Below, in pieces: positions 1-11,560 of a stretch of 64,000 bases of DNA. Position 1 is the first letter of the stretch, and each line of letters opens with the position of its first letter. The stretch is from Ahaetulla prasina. Lineage: Eukaryota > Chordata > Lepidosauria > Squamata > Colubridae. Made by a program: the position numbers and the translations under genes. Under the pieces are notes generated by a model, which saw only the letters and a list, made by a program, of their open reading frames with translations, was not told where the DNA came from and searched no databases. The stretch is from contig NC_080543.1 of NCBI RefSeq assembly GCF_028640845.1, forward strand, positions 96,337,825 to 96,401,824. The letters run 5' to 3'.

Positions 1-8
1 ATCCGGTG

Positions 9-183
9 CAGAGGTGAGTTGCTCACTGTTCGGTCCAATTCTATAGAACCGGTAATAAAACAGGCGGGAGGCTACACCCACCTGCCACAACATCATAATA
101 GGTGATCTGTGCATGCATAGAAGCTTCTACACATGCGCAGACGTTACTACTTACCTAGTAAAGGTAAGTAGAAACCACCCCTG
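9..183. mobile_element. Short hAT-type element (family with CAGAGGTG...CACCCCTG ends)
   Basis: The element is flanked by a perfect 8-bp duplication, atccggtg, at 1-8 and 184-191. Its ends, CAGAGGTG and CACCCCTG, are imperfect inverted repeats. An 8-bp target duplication with CAG...CTG ends is the hAT pattern. The interior (gttcgg...accggt, aaaacaggcgggaggctac, tagtaaaggtaagtag) matches the element at 15672-15869. There is no coding capacity, so it would have needed a transposase in trans. Confidence 0.85.
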
Positions 184-191
184 ATCCGGTG

Positions 192-547
192 TTAGTAATA
201 AATATTCATCCTCTTCTTTATTCCTAATTAACCAATTAAGTTATTATTAGATAGTCTAATTAGATGACTAATTTATCTTTATCTGTTGCCATATCATTAT
301 GCTCTTATAAGATATAACCAGTACATATCCTTAGTTACACTGGCCTCACTTACACTGAATATCCTCAGAATGAGCAATTTTACTTTTTCCTATAAATATT
401 TCTTTTTCACGGATATATATCCTGGGTATTGGCACTTTAAGGAAGAAATATTAAATCCAATTGATTTACTTGGTATCAGTCTGCCAAGGCTACATTTTGA
501 AAGTATGAGAGGCTTCAAAATCATCATCTAACTTTTAAAATGTACAC
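192..547. other. AT-rich intronic sequence, nothing recognised
   Basis: No repeat family or gene seen. A small open frame here (81 codons, 286-531) has no recognisable domain and looks like chance. Confidence 0.5.
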
Positions 548-2482
548 TTGCATTTGACCCCTTGCAGGGTCGAGCCGAGGATTTTAGTAGGTATCTGCAC
601 GATAAAATCACTCAGCTCCGAGACGGTTTGGACCAAAATTGGGTAGATCCAGGTGAGACATCAGAGCCTCGTCTTGTTGAGACTGTTTGGGATGAGTTTG
701 ATCCTGTGACTCCCGAGGAGGTGGACAGGTTGCTGGGTAGGCTTAATGCCACTTCATGTTTATTGGACCCGTGTCCCTCCTGGTTGGTGCTTGCCACACA
801 GGAGGTGACATGGGGCTGGCTCCAGGGAATTATTAATGCTTCTTTGTTGGAGGGGGTTGTCCCTCCCGCCTTGAAAGAGGCGGTGGTGAGACCCCTCCTC
901 AAGAAGCCTTCCCTGGACCCGGCCATTTTAGGTAATTACCGTCCTGTCTCCAACCTTCGCTTTGTGGTGAAGGTTGTAGAGAGTGTGGTAGCATGTCAGC
1001 TACCCCAGTTCCTGGATGAAACGGTCTATCTAGACCCGTTCCAGTCCGGCTTCCGGCCTGGATACAGCACAGAGACAGCTTTGGTTGCGTTGGTTGATGA
1101 TCTATGGAGGGCTCAGGATAGGGGTTATTCCTCTGCCCTAGTCCTATTAGACCTATCAGCGGCTTTTGATACCATCGACCATGGTATCCTGCTGCCCCGG
1201 TTGGAGAGTTTGGGAGTGGGAGTCACCGTTTATCGGTGGTTCTCCTCCTACCTCTCTGACCAGTCGCAGGCAGTGTTGGCAGGGGGGCAGAGGTCGACCA
1301 TGAGGCGCCTCATGTATGGGGTGCCACAGGGGTTGATTCTCTCGCCCCTCCTGTTCAATATCTATATGAAGCCGCTGGGTGAGATCATCAGTGGCTTTGG
1401 GGTGAGTTATCAACTGTACGCTGATGACATGCAGCTGTACTTTTCCACCCCAGGCCACCCCAACGAAGCTGTCGAAGTGCTGTCCCGGTGTCTGGAAGCC
1501 GTGCGGGTCTGGATGGGGAGAAACAGGCTCAAGCTCAACCCCTCCAAGACGGAGTAGCTGTGGATGCCGGCATCCCGGTACAGTCAGCTGCAACCACGGC
1601 TGACTGTCGGGGGCGAGTCATTGGCCCCGATGGAGAGGATGCACAACTTAGGCGTTCTCCTGGATGGACGTTTGTCTTTTGAAGAACACTTGACAACCGT
1701 CTCCAGGAGAGCTTTTTATCAGGTTCGCCTGATCCACCAGTTGCGCCCCTTTCTGGACCGGGATTCCTTATGCACAGTCACTCATGCTCTTGTTACCTCT
1801 CGCCTGGACTACTGCAATGCTCTCTACATGCGGCTCCCCTTGTGGAGCACCCGGAGACTTCAGCTAGTCCAGAATGCAGCTGCGCAGGTGATAGAGGGAG
1901 CTGGTCGGAGCTCCCATATAACACCAATCCTGCACAGACTGCACTGGCTGCCTGTGGTCTTCCGGGTGCACTTCAAGGTGTTGGTTACCACCTTTAAAGC
2001 ACTCCATGGCTTAGGACCGGGTTACTTACGGGACCGCCTACTGCCACCGTTCGCCTCCCACCGACCCGTGCGCTCTCACAGAGAGGGACTCCTTAGGGTC
2101 CCGTCAACCAAGCAATGTCGGCTGGCGGCCACCAGGGGAAGGGCCTTCTCTGTGGGGGCTCCTACCCCATGGAACGAGCTTCCCCCTGGACTTCGCCAAC
2201 TTCCGGACCTTCGGACCTTTCACCGCGAGCTTAAGACCTATTTATTTATCCGCGCAGGACTGGCATAGAATTTTAGTTGTTTTTAGGGTTTAAAATTTTT
2301 AAATTAGGTTTTGGGATTTTAAAAGTATTTTTAGATTGGGCTAATTTAAATAAGTTTTTTAATTAATATTTTATTCTACTATATGTATTTGATTGTTGTT
2401 TTTATTTTGCCTGTTCACCGCCCTGAGTCCTTTGGGAGAAGGACGGTATAAAAATTAAAATATTATTATTATTATTATTAAT
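548..2482 (+). pseudogene. L2-clade LINE, 5'-truncated, reverse transcriptase with one nonsense codon
   Basis: One frame runs from 562 to 2268 with a single interruption, a TAG at 1555-1557 where the copy at 11.8 kb has TGG. Reverse-transcriptase motifs appear in order: LLKKPSLDP then NYRPVSNL, FQSGFRPGYSTETAL, LLDLSAAFDTIDH, GVPQGLILSPLLFNIYM and the catalytic YADDMQLYF (about residues 285-293). After these come the L2-type C-terminal motifs SRLDYCNAL, RLQLVQNAA, LHWLPV and WNELPPGLRQLPDLRTF. The 3' end has an L2-type hairpin (ccgccctgagtcc...ggacggta, about 2420-2450) and a (TTA)n tail. The endonuclease domain is missing, as expected of 5' truncation. The single lesion suggests a fairly recent copy. 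Confidence 0.9.
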
Positions 2483-2859
2483 GCTCCATCTATTACTGAA
2501 TTGACAATCAGGAGAGTCTAAACCACCAAATGTACAATGTAATTTACTGAACCTAATGCAGTGCAAGAAACATTTACTCTCTAGTTACAAGAAGAGTGGT
2601 ATTTTTTGTGAAATTGGAAGGATTAGGTAATCAAGTATCTGAATAAGCTACAAAATATATCCACCTATCTAATGCATCTTAAATGTATGGCCATCAAGTA
2701 TGCTACATGGTAGATTTCAAGAAATTCCCATCTCTCAAAGATGTCCCTTTAATGACCTTGAAAGGGTGGATATATTTTATTGCAGTGTAAATTTGGCAGG
2801 AGTAAAATGGATCTGTCTGGCCTATGCCACCCTATCTAGAACTAAAGATGGTATTGTCT
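2483..2859. other. Intronic sequence, nothing recognised
   Basis: No feature supported between the L2 tail and the degenerate LINE that follows. Confidence 0.5.
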
Positions 2860-3560
2860 CAGATCCAGGTGAACCCCCAAACCCATAGTCTTGCCAGTGT
2901 TGAACTGAAGCCTGATGTTCCTCATCCAACCTCCCAAAGCCTCCAGGCATCAAAACAGAATATTAAAATCATCATTTACTTCACCAGGGGTGAAGAATAT
3001 CCATGATACCTTACCCCACGGCTACAAATGACCTCACCCAATAGTTTCATGCATATGATAAACAGGAGTGGAGAAAACACCAAATCTTGTGGCACACCAC
3101 AATGTAAGGAGACAAGGGCAAGATCTTTCATTCCAGATTAATGCTGACTGGGACTGGTTACAAAGGAAGGAGGAGAAGTAGCATTTTTGCAGCCAGTCCA
3201 GAAGGATACCATGGTCATTAGTATCAAAGGCTACAAGGAGATCAAGTAGAGTAAAAATCAATGCACTCCCCACATTTTGCTTCTACCAGAGGTGGAAAAG
3301 AAAGAGCAATGTTGTTTCAATTCCATACCCAACCCTGAAACCTGACTGAAAGTTGTCTATATAATCTGTTTCCTTCAACTTACCCTGAAGCCGCTATGCC
3401 ATTATCTTCTCTAAAAGGGATACTGGACAAAAATGGTTTACCCATCACTTGAGAAGAGGTGACTCAGCACTTCTTTTAAGTGGTGAAGAATCATGAAATC
3501 CCAACCACACATTGTCTCACAGGAAACCTTATCCAGCCAGGAGGGGGTATGGGTCTAATA
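2860..3560 (-). pseudogene. Old, degenerate LINE fragment (probably L2-like reverse transcriptase)
   Basis: Read on the minus strand, 3034-3273 gives LDLLVAFDTNDHGILLDWLQ followed by a degraded LCNQSQSA and WCATRFGVFSTP. This lines up with the LDLSAAFDTIDHGILL...LSDQSQ...GVPQG block of L2 reverse transcriptase. Stops and frameshifts surround it and no YADD motif remains. It is much older than the L2 copies at 0.5 and 11.5 kb. The outer limits are estimates. Confidence 0.55.
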
Positions 3561-5358
3561 AGAAAGTGACCAAGCTTACAGTCATGAAGACTCTGTCCAC
3601 TTCTTCAGATCCAACAGGTTCCCATTCAACCCACATAACAGGGTTGGTCTGCCAAGCACTTCCATTGGATCCGCACTGGCATCTAATCTAAGCAGTTTTG
3701 TCCAACAGTTGCTCTACAAAATCTTCCATATGCCTCTTTGGGTGCATGTACAAGTCTCCCATGCCCAAGAGGTCTCAGGTCATACTAAACAGGGGTACCA
3801 GATGGCTATATCTGTATCTCCATTTCCATCTCCATCTATATCTATACATCTATATATATCCCATACTGATAAACACATTCAACCCTTAATGCTGAAACAA
3901 AATCATTTTACTTAGATGGCTTCAGCAAAACATTTGGAGCACAAACTAAACAAATCTGCAATTAGGGAAATGAACTTCTTGTCACAGTTAAGAATGGGAT
4001 CTTCTTCCATCTCTTAAATCCTGAAAGTGAGTGTATTTAATCAATCCTGAGTTGATTAAGGTAAAAAACATGCCCTGTGGGTAAGCAAAGATCACCTCCT
4101 GCTTGCCCACAGTCCAAAAGGCAAGCAAGTTTTACTTTATCAGCAAGTAGAATGTAAGCTTTAATACAAAACTGGTCACACATTCTTCATCTTTTGGACT
4201 GTTCTTCTATTTCTAGGACATGATAACAACCCATAATATCCATAAATGTAGTTTCTAGCCAGCCATAGCAGAAAAAACCTATGCCAACAAGATAATGAGG
4301 TATAATGAGGTTAATGAGGGCTTAAATTTGTCAGGCATCACAATATAGCTTGCAGTAAATCTTGACTTTTTAGACACACAGTCCTTATTGAGAAACAGAT
4401 TTACTTAGCAGAAATCTCTCAGATTCTCTCAGCTAGATTAGTCTCATTACTGCTGTCAAGAATGAAGCCAAGCACACTAAGGTGATTTATTCTCTGTAGT
4501 GCAGGAAGTCAAAGCCTTTATCTCTCTACGTTTCAGACTTTAAAGCCCAGCTTCTTTATCTCATATTTCCAAGATAATGGATGTTTGGTGGCCCTGGGTG
4601 GCTCAGAAAAGTTTAATAATAATGCTGCCTAGCTCAGGAACTGCTCTGATCCTAATAGGATGATACCAAAATGATAAATCATGCATTATGATGTCATGAC
4701 ATAAGCTCTACCCGTTGTACATGAATTGCGGCATTGAACGTAACTAAATAAACAGTAGAGTTTTTGACATAATGCATGTTTTGTCACATTCCCCTGATGG
4801 TCAATTTGTGATCTGTTTATGTACTTCAGTTCTATAGTTCAGGGCTTAGTTACTGGATGACAGTGCTTAATTAACAGCTTTACTACCTCATATTATTCTG
4901 CTACATCGTGCATAGGGTGAAATTAAACCTGTCCTTTGAAAAAGGTTTATTCAACTTTCTACTCTGTCAGATTGAATTCATGGGTCATTCAGAAAACTCA
5001 AACATTCAAGTCTTTATATATTTAATGAATACCGGTACTTCATACACCCAAATCTGTTCCAGGTTTATTTCTGGTGCAAGAAAATAAAGATACCAAATAT
5101 ATGCAATTTACTAAAAACAAAGATTCTTTACTTGCAAATATGACAAAAGGTATCTCAACAAGAGATGAGGAAAACAGTGACATTTTTTCTTAACAAAATA
5201 TCATGTTATTTGGCTACTCCATCTTAAAGACAACTTATTAATACCTTAAAGCCAGATATTGCATGATCACTCCAACATTCTCAAAAAGATGGAGATGAAG
5301 GATGCTATCAAGTGGCGGGAAGATGCACGAACAGTTCTTATAATGAATTCCACTACTG
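3561..5358. other. AT-rich intronic sequence, nothing recognised
   Basis: Only scattered low-complexity tracts (for example the tatatc-rich run near 3800-3860) and no gene or repeat family I can name. Confidence 0.5.
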
Positions 5359-5474
5359 CAGGGGCATCAAACTCGCGACAACACATTGTCATCATGTGAC
5401 ATACCCCAACTTTTCCCCCTTTGCTAAAACAGGGGTGGGCGTTCGGCCCACTGGCCATGAATTTCACACCTCTG
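5359..5474. mobile_element. Short hAT-type element (CAGGGGCATCAAACTCG...CACACCTCTG)
   Basis: The ends are a diverged version of the CAGGGGTGTCAAACTC / TTTGACACCCCTG pair of the element at 7428-7765. Flanking octamers cactactg (5351-5358) and cattagtg (5475-5482) agree at six of eight positions. It is about 116 bp and non-coding. Confidence 0.6.
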
Positions 5475-7427
5475 CATTAGTGATTCTGAATACTAGACTT
5501 TCTTTCCTGCTTCAGGTCCATGCCCTGTCTTAGAATCTCTTTCTCTCTGATAAGTTCAGGCCCTCATATTTCAAGAGCATATTTGAACTTCAACTATTCA
5601 TGATAGGATCATATAACTGTCTTATCCAGTTGTATTTAGATGCAAAAATTATCTCTCCTTATCCGGTCTTCTCTTTTACTTAGCACTACAGCTTTGTTGC
5701 ATCTTCATCCTTGAAAATCTCAGTCTGAATTTCTGATTGATTAAGGCAGTTTGGTTTTTGTTACACACAACTTCAATACCAAAATAGATATTCCATTATT
5801 TCTACCATCCCATATAACTACACAGGATATAGTTATATCATAACTACTACTATATCCTAATGGCTCCCCCACATACATTTTTGACACTGACTTGCCAGAA
5901 TAATCATACACAACATGGATTTTAACAAAAATCTTATATCATCTAGATCTAACCACAGTAGGAACAAGAAGTCAATACTCTGCTCAGCTACAGGTAGGGC
6001 ATTTTGTAAGGTTACAGCTGCCAAGGTGCCATAAAGCTCAAAGCTGTATCAGTCTAACATACATTTCAAGCTGCTGATTTTAACCTTTATAGCTGGGACC
6101 TAGGAATCTTCTCTAATCAAAGTCAATCTATATATTCCTCCTGTCAGAAACTGCTAATAGTCTTCTGTTGCTATGAGGTAAAGGAACTAAAACCAGGGAA
6201 TGCTATTTTTCAATTGTGGTACCAATTCTTTGGAACAACTGCCCCCTTGAGACTACCTCCTTCTGTGAACATTTTCCAGAAGTTCATGAAAACGGAGCTT
6301 TTCTAGAATGTTCTGTGGAACAGTATACATTAGCAATCACAGGCAGAAAATCATGTGTTTTCTGCCATATTGTGACATTGCTCCATGTGTTTTGTGTTAC
6401 CCATGGAGAGTTAGGTTAGATTTGCCAGCATATCAATTTAATAAATATTTTTATAAGCAAGCCTTCTTCAAACTTTTCTTAAAGTACATATTATCTTGAT
6501 ATTCAATTACCTGGTCTTAGATACATTTGAAGCAGAAGTAGGTAAAAATGATTGTATGACATATATACTTTAGGCAGCTATGTCTGCATAGATGGTACAA
6601 TCACTAGTGATTAGAAAACCCCTCTGTTTGTATGGAAAAATTTGCTTACTTCTAACTGAAGCTTTAGTTATTTTTCTAACCCTGTGAGCCACCATACTAA
6701 TAGTAGTAATTAAGTTACTGTTTCATTAGTGTCATCCTGCAGACAAGCAATGTGGTAAAGCATAATTACCTGCAAATGGTTAATGTCAAGATTTTAATAA
6801 GCACTGGTTGGCAAAGAATTGTACTGTCTGTGCATACAATTATTGTTAGACGTATTTGTCCCTGGAGTTTTAGAAAATAATTTGCAATATGGACTTGTGA
6901 TATTGAAGCTGTAGTTATATTGTGGGGCATTTTGTAGGCCATAGAGTTAGCATAGAAATAAGTAATAATAATCTTGATATATGAATAAAAGTTTAAAGGT
7001 TCATTACAATGTTAGGAATATATATCATGTCTCTATTTTTATTTTATTTTTTGCTAAACGTATGTCCTTAAAAAAAAGAGTCTGATTTCATATATTACAA
7101 TATAACTTTAGACCTATCTCTACCAACAGGAAAAACATTTTAGTATTATTTCCAAATCAGAAGCAAACTGAAATTTAAAAAGGGCAAGCATTGCTATTCA
7201 AGTCTCATTATTGCACTTACGTATTGCTATTGCACTTTCATGCAACTATTTTAAATGAGAAAATATATACACAAACAAATCAAAATCAATATACAATTTT
7301 AGGATAGAATCCTAAACTTACATAAATCCCACATTGGTCAAAAGATACTTGTTGATACGTTTAAATTTATTAGATATCAGCAATGAAAGAATCAAGAAAT
7401 ATGAAATTGTGTACTATTCCCTTAAAT
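5475..7427. other. AT-rich intronic sequence, nothing recognised
   Basis: Low-complexity A/T tracts only. The open frames near 6216-6499 carry no recognisable domain. Confidence 0.5.
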
Positions 7428-7765
7428 CAGGGGTGTCAAACTCGATTTCATTGAAGGCCACATCACGATTGTGACTGACCTCGGGGGGGAGGCAGAGTGG
7501 GTGACACTGGGGTGGGCATGGCCAGCTCAACATCACTCATGTTGGGGGCACCTGTGGTGGCACAAGTGCTCTGCCAGAGAAAACAGGCTCCCAAGCTCTA
7601 TTTGCCTGCAAGCCTCTGCCAGTAAAAACGGAGCTTGGGCCCTCCCGAGCTCTGTTTTCACTGGCAGAAGCCAGTCCTTCACTGTTTCCAGGGCGGACCT
7701 GCAGGCCAAATCTAAGTACCCCATGGACTGGATACGGCCTACAGGCCTTGAATTTGACACCCCTG
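7428..7765. mobile_element. hAT-type non-autonomous element, TIR CAGGGGTGTCAAA
   Basis: The terminal inverted repeats are CAGGGGTGTCAAACTC on the left and TTTGACACCCCTG on the right. The flanks ccttaaat (7420-7427) and ccttaact (7766-7773) form an 8-bp target duplication with one mismatch. The GC-rich interior (gccagctcaacatcactcatg, ctgttttcactggcag) is shared, inverted, with 14097-14440. An open frame of 129 codons across it is incidental. Confidence 0.8.
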
Positions 7766-7773
7766 CCTTAACT

Positions 7774-8186
7774 GATGCATCAGACAAAAATGAGGAAACT
7801 TGTTTTTCTCTTTTTCGTGACCTGGAAAAAGACTATGTGGTGTGTGTTTCACAGTGTTAAAAATGCATTCTTACATATCCTGGTCTGTTGCCTTCAGTAA
7901 AGATTTACTGCATTTTGCACAGAAAATCTTTCCCCTTCAAATCATAAAAATAAAGCAAGGGCTTTATTTTTAATGTCCTGGACCACATGAGTGTGGGAGC
8001 AGCCAAGTCTTCAATGACAAGCAAAAGGCTAACAGGGACAAAACCATCTGGATCTCTGGGGGATTGCTGTTCCCCAGGACAGGTACAGTGACAGAGAATG
8101 CATGACTAGGTCTTACAAGATAGGACCCAAAGCATACCAACTCTACCCATTCTGGAGGGATGAGCAGAAACAAAACAGATAGGCTA
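7774..8186. other. Intronic sequence, nothing recognised
   Basis: No gene or repeat identified between two hAT-type elements. Confidence 0.45.
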
Positions 8187-8504
8187 ATGATGGTGAACCT
8201 TTTAGACACTGAGTGTCTGAGCTGCACATGCATGCATTCCTAAACTGAAAGCTGTGCGGACGTGTGCAGACATGCATCCATGCACAGCAGAGATCAGAAG
8301 ACCAGCTGGCCATCGGGAGGGGGAGCATCCCAACACTGGCAGTGCAGCAAGAGATAAGATATTTTTCTTTCGTGAGCTTCTGTTTTGTCATTTGCAGGGA
8401 AACAGAATCTCACGAAAGAAACACCACGGAGATCTGACCTGGCCAGCAGAGAGAGATCTGTGTGCCATCTCTGGCACCCATGCCATAGGTTCGCCATCAC
8501 GGAA
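8187..8504. mobile_element. Short terminal-inverted-repeat element (atggtgaacc...ggttcgccat) with an internal hairpin
   Basis: The left end (gatggtgaacctttt) and right end (ataggttcgccatcac) are imperfect inverted repeats, flanked by ataggcta (8179-8186) and ataggcag (8505-8512), probably an 8-bp duplication. Inside, tttctttcgtgag at about 8365 and its complement ctcacgaaagaaa at about 8410 form a hairpin. No transposase is encoded. Confidence 0.6.
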
Positions 8505-8539
8505 ATAGGCAGTCCTGCGAATGACCTGCCCTCCATCAT

Positions 8540-9905
8540 GTAAGGATTTGCATTTGTATTTGTATTTATTAGTTTGTCAAACATGTGCAAGATAGCAGGT
8601 ATAAATATAAACATGGATTTGAACGAAAGAAATGAATACAAACAAATGGGGACAGTAGGACAGAGATGGTAGGCACGCTGGTGCGCTTATGCATGCCCCC
8701 TTTACAGACCTCTTAGGAATGGGGTGAGGTCCATGGTAGACAGTTGAAGGTTGAAGCTGAGAGGGTTAGAGGATGTAACAACGGACTCAGGTAGAGCATT
8801 CCGGGCATTGACTTCTCTGTTGCTGAAGTCTTATTTCCTGCAATCGAGTTTACCTTGAGTTTGTATCAATTGTTTGCCCGTGTATTATTGAAGTTGAAGC
8901 TGAAGAAGTCATTGACAGGTAAGACATTGTAGCAGATAATTTTGTGTACTGTGCTTATATCATACCGCAGGCGGTACAGTTCTAGATTGTCCAAGCCCAA
9001 AATTTCAAGGGAATTCTACTGTAAGTAGAAGAGTGGAATACTCTTCTTGTGAAGTACCTCTGGACTCACTCAATTGTATTAATGTCCGAAATAAAGTGTG
9101 GATTCCAGGCAGACGAGCTGTATTCAAGAATTGGTCTGGCAAAGGTTTTGTATGCCCTAGTTAGCAATACAATGTTCCTGGAGAAGAAGCATTGCAAAAT
9201 TAGGTTAACAACTCTTAATGCCTTTTTGGCAATGCTGTTACAATGAGCTCTGGGGCTTAGATCATTTGAGATGAGTACTCCTAGGTCCTTGACAGAATGG
9301 GGGTCATCTATGAGGTCGTTTCTGTCCAACTTGTATTTGGTGTTCTGATTTTTATTGCCAATGTGTAGGCAAGAGCACTTATTAGTCGAGATTTGGAGTT
9401 GCCAGTTCCATGACCATTCATTCGGACACATGGTCAAGGTCGCTTTGTAGGGTCGTGGCATTGTCAATGGTGTTGACTAATTTTATGTCTTCAGCGAAGA
9501 GGACACAGCTGTTTTTAATATGATTGCATAGGTCATTAATGTAAAGCAGAAAGAGTGTGGGTCCCAGAACGCTGCCTTGGGCCACACCGCTGTTGATTGG
9601 TGCAGGATTTGATAGGGCCATCCCTATTTTGACTACTTGTTGCCTCTTTGACAGGAATGCACTATCCATTTGTGTAGGGATCCAGAAATGCCATAAGAAC
9701 TTAGTTTTAGCAACAGTTTGTTGTGCACCACTGAATCAAAAGCTTTGCAGAAGTCTATGTAAATTGTGTCTATTGCTTTTCCATGATCAAGATGTGGGGT
9801 CCAAATGTTTCTGCAGTGTAGGAGCTGCAAATTACAGGACAATTTTTTTCTGAAACCAAATTGCTTGTTAGAGAGCAGGTTGTTTGTCTCTAGATTTGTA
9901 GGTGG
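8540..9905 (-). pseudogene. CR1/Jockey-superfamily LINE, 5'-truncated, frameshifted
   Basis: On the minus strand the reverse transcriptase is spread over several frames. 9633-9944 holds NKQFGFRKKLSC and FCKAFDSVVHNKLLLKL. 9418-9669 holds SGVAQGSVLGPTLFLLYIND and LFAEDIKL, where the catalytic box is FAED instead of YADD, so the copy is dead. 9066-9467 holds VKDLGVLISNDLSP, ARPILEYSSSAWNPHFISD and INTIERVQ. The 3' end is at the left (revcomp of atttattagtttgtcaaac at about 8563). The same family, plus strand, occurs at 50272-50970, and its typical tail is a run of aaat units. Confidence 0.85.
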
Positions 9906-9952
9906 TAAAAAGCATCTTGAATTGGGAGCCAGTGCAGCTTGCAAAGCTAGAG
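9906..9952 (-). repeat. Short L2-like remnant
   Basis: Read on the minus strand, the stretch around 9908-9940 resembles the L2 block LHWLP seen intact in the L2 copies here. It is wedged between the LINE on its left and the CR1 end on its right. Weak because of its length. Confidence 0.35.
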
Positions 9953-9954
9953 GT

Positions 9955-10640
9955 ATTAACAGAATAATAGAGTTGGAAGGGAAGTCTTCTAGTTCAACCC
10001 CCTGCTGTGGAGGAGACTCATATCATATAAGATAAATGGTTATCCAATCTCTTTTTAAAAACGTCCAGTGTTGGAAAACCCACAACTTCTGGAAGCAAGT
10101 TGTTTCACTGAGTAATTTTCTCACTATCAGGAAATTTCTCTTTAGTTCTAGGTTGCTTCTCTCCTTGATTAGTTTCCACCCATTGCTTCTTGTCCTGCCT
10201 TCAGGTGTTTTGAAGAATAAGTTGACCCACTCTTCTTTGTTGGCAGCTTCTCAAATTTTGGAACATTGCTATCATGTCACCCCAGCCCCTCTTTTCATTA
10301 AACTAGACATAACCAATTCCTGCAACCATTCTTTATATGTTTTAGTCTTCAGTGCCCTAATTATCTTTGTTGCTCTTCTCTGTACCGTACTCTTTCTAGA
10401 GTCTGAACATCTTTTTTATGTCATGGCAACCAAAACTGGATCTAGTATTCCAAGTGTGGTCTTTACCAAGGCATTATAAAGTGATACCAGCACTTCACAT
10501 GATCTTGATTCTACCCATCTGTTAATGCAGCCTAGAACTGTGTTGGATTTTTTTTTTCAGCTGCAGCACACTGCTGGCTCATATTTAAGTGACTGCCCAC
10601 TAGGACTCCAAGATCCCTCTTGCAGTTACTACTATGGAGC
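9955..10640 (-). mobile_element. CR1 LINE 3' end
   Basis: The segment matches the well-known amniote CR1 3' region, read in reverse. It opens with agaataatagagttggaag and contains tctagttcaaccccctgct, gtttccacccattgcttctt, tttgttgctcttctctg and, at the far end, cacactgctggctcatattt followed by actccaagatccctcttgca. It is 5'-truncated near 10640 and no long frame survives. Confidence 0.88.
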
Positions 10641-11560
10641 CTATTACTATTATTATGTAAATGTATTCTGAACAAGTAGTTTCAGAATGTTCTGCAAGCA
10701 TAGACAGTAATCCAAACAAGATGTGACAAAAAGATGAGTGACTATTAATAAGGCTTTCCAATCCAGAAACAGGCACAAATGTGCAAAAGGCAAAATTATG
10801 CAAAAGTTTGATAAACATTCTGTGCCTCAATCTGCTTCTTTCATATTGCTAACCTAATTACCTACTTTAACAAAGAGTTGCTGACAAGTATTTAGGAAAG
10901 CAGCATATGAAATGAATTTCCTGAAATAGAAGATATAGCTAATGAAGCTGACGAATACATAAGTAAGTGTGACAATAAAGGTAGAAAACAAATATTATTT
11001 CAGACACAACTGAAACAAGCATATATTCTGACCGCATCCAACTGGCAACGCCTCCAGATATCTTGGGATTAGAACTTTTCAAATCTATAGCAAACTTCCC
11101 AAATTCCTTCAAACTGTAACCACACTTATATCCTTAGTTTAATATACATTTCAATTAAGGTAATGGTTTAAATCAAACATGTATACGTCTGATTTTTTAA
11201 AAGATTTTTTATTCCAGGTTTATACTACTGTTTCCTTTCATTATATCCAATTTATATAGTTATTACATGTTTATACTTATATATATGCTTATATGTTATA
11301 TAGTTGCTTCATGCTTATGCTTATGTATGCTGTTATGACAAATAAAAAATAATAATAATTCAAGATACTGAACGTATCTAGTATTCCTTTCTCCTCCTAG
11401 TTTTTCTAAGCCTGGTGCCTTAACCCCTGGACCTGGTATTCTGGTATTCTGGTTTCTCCTTCAATTAGAAAAACGACTGAGGTTAAAAAACGAAAAGCCA
11501 GAATCACTATTTTTAATATCTAGTTAAATGTGGTTACTTACTGGGTCATCAAATGAAATA
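10641..11560. other. AT-rich intronic sequence; possible LINE tail at 11270-11360
   Basis: Mostly unrecognised. The stretch from about 11270 (tatatatgcttatatg) to tgacaaataaaaaataat at about 11337-11354 resembles the 3' tail of the LINE family at 50272-50970, but no coding remnant precedes it. Confidence 0.35.
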
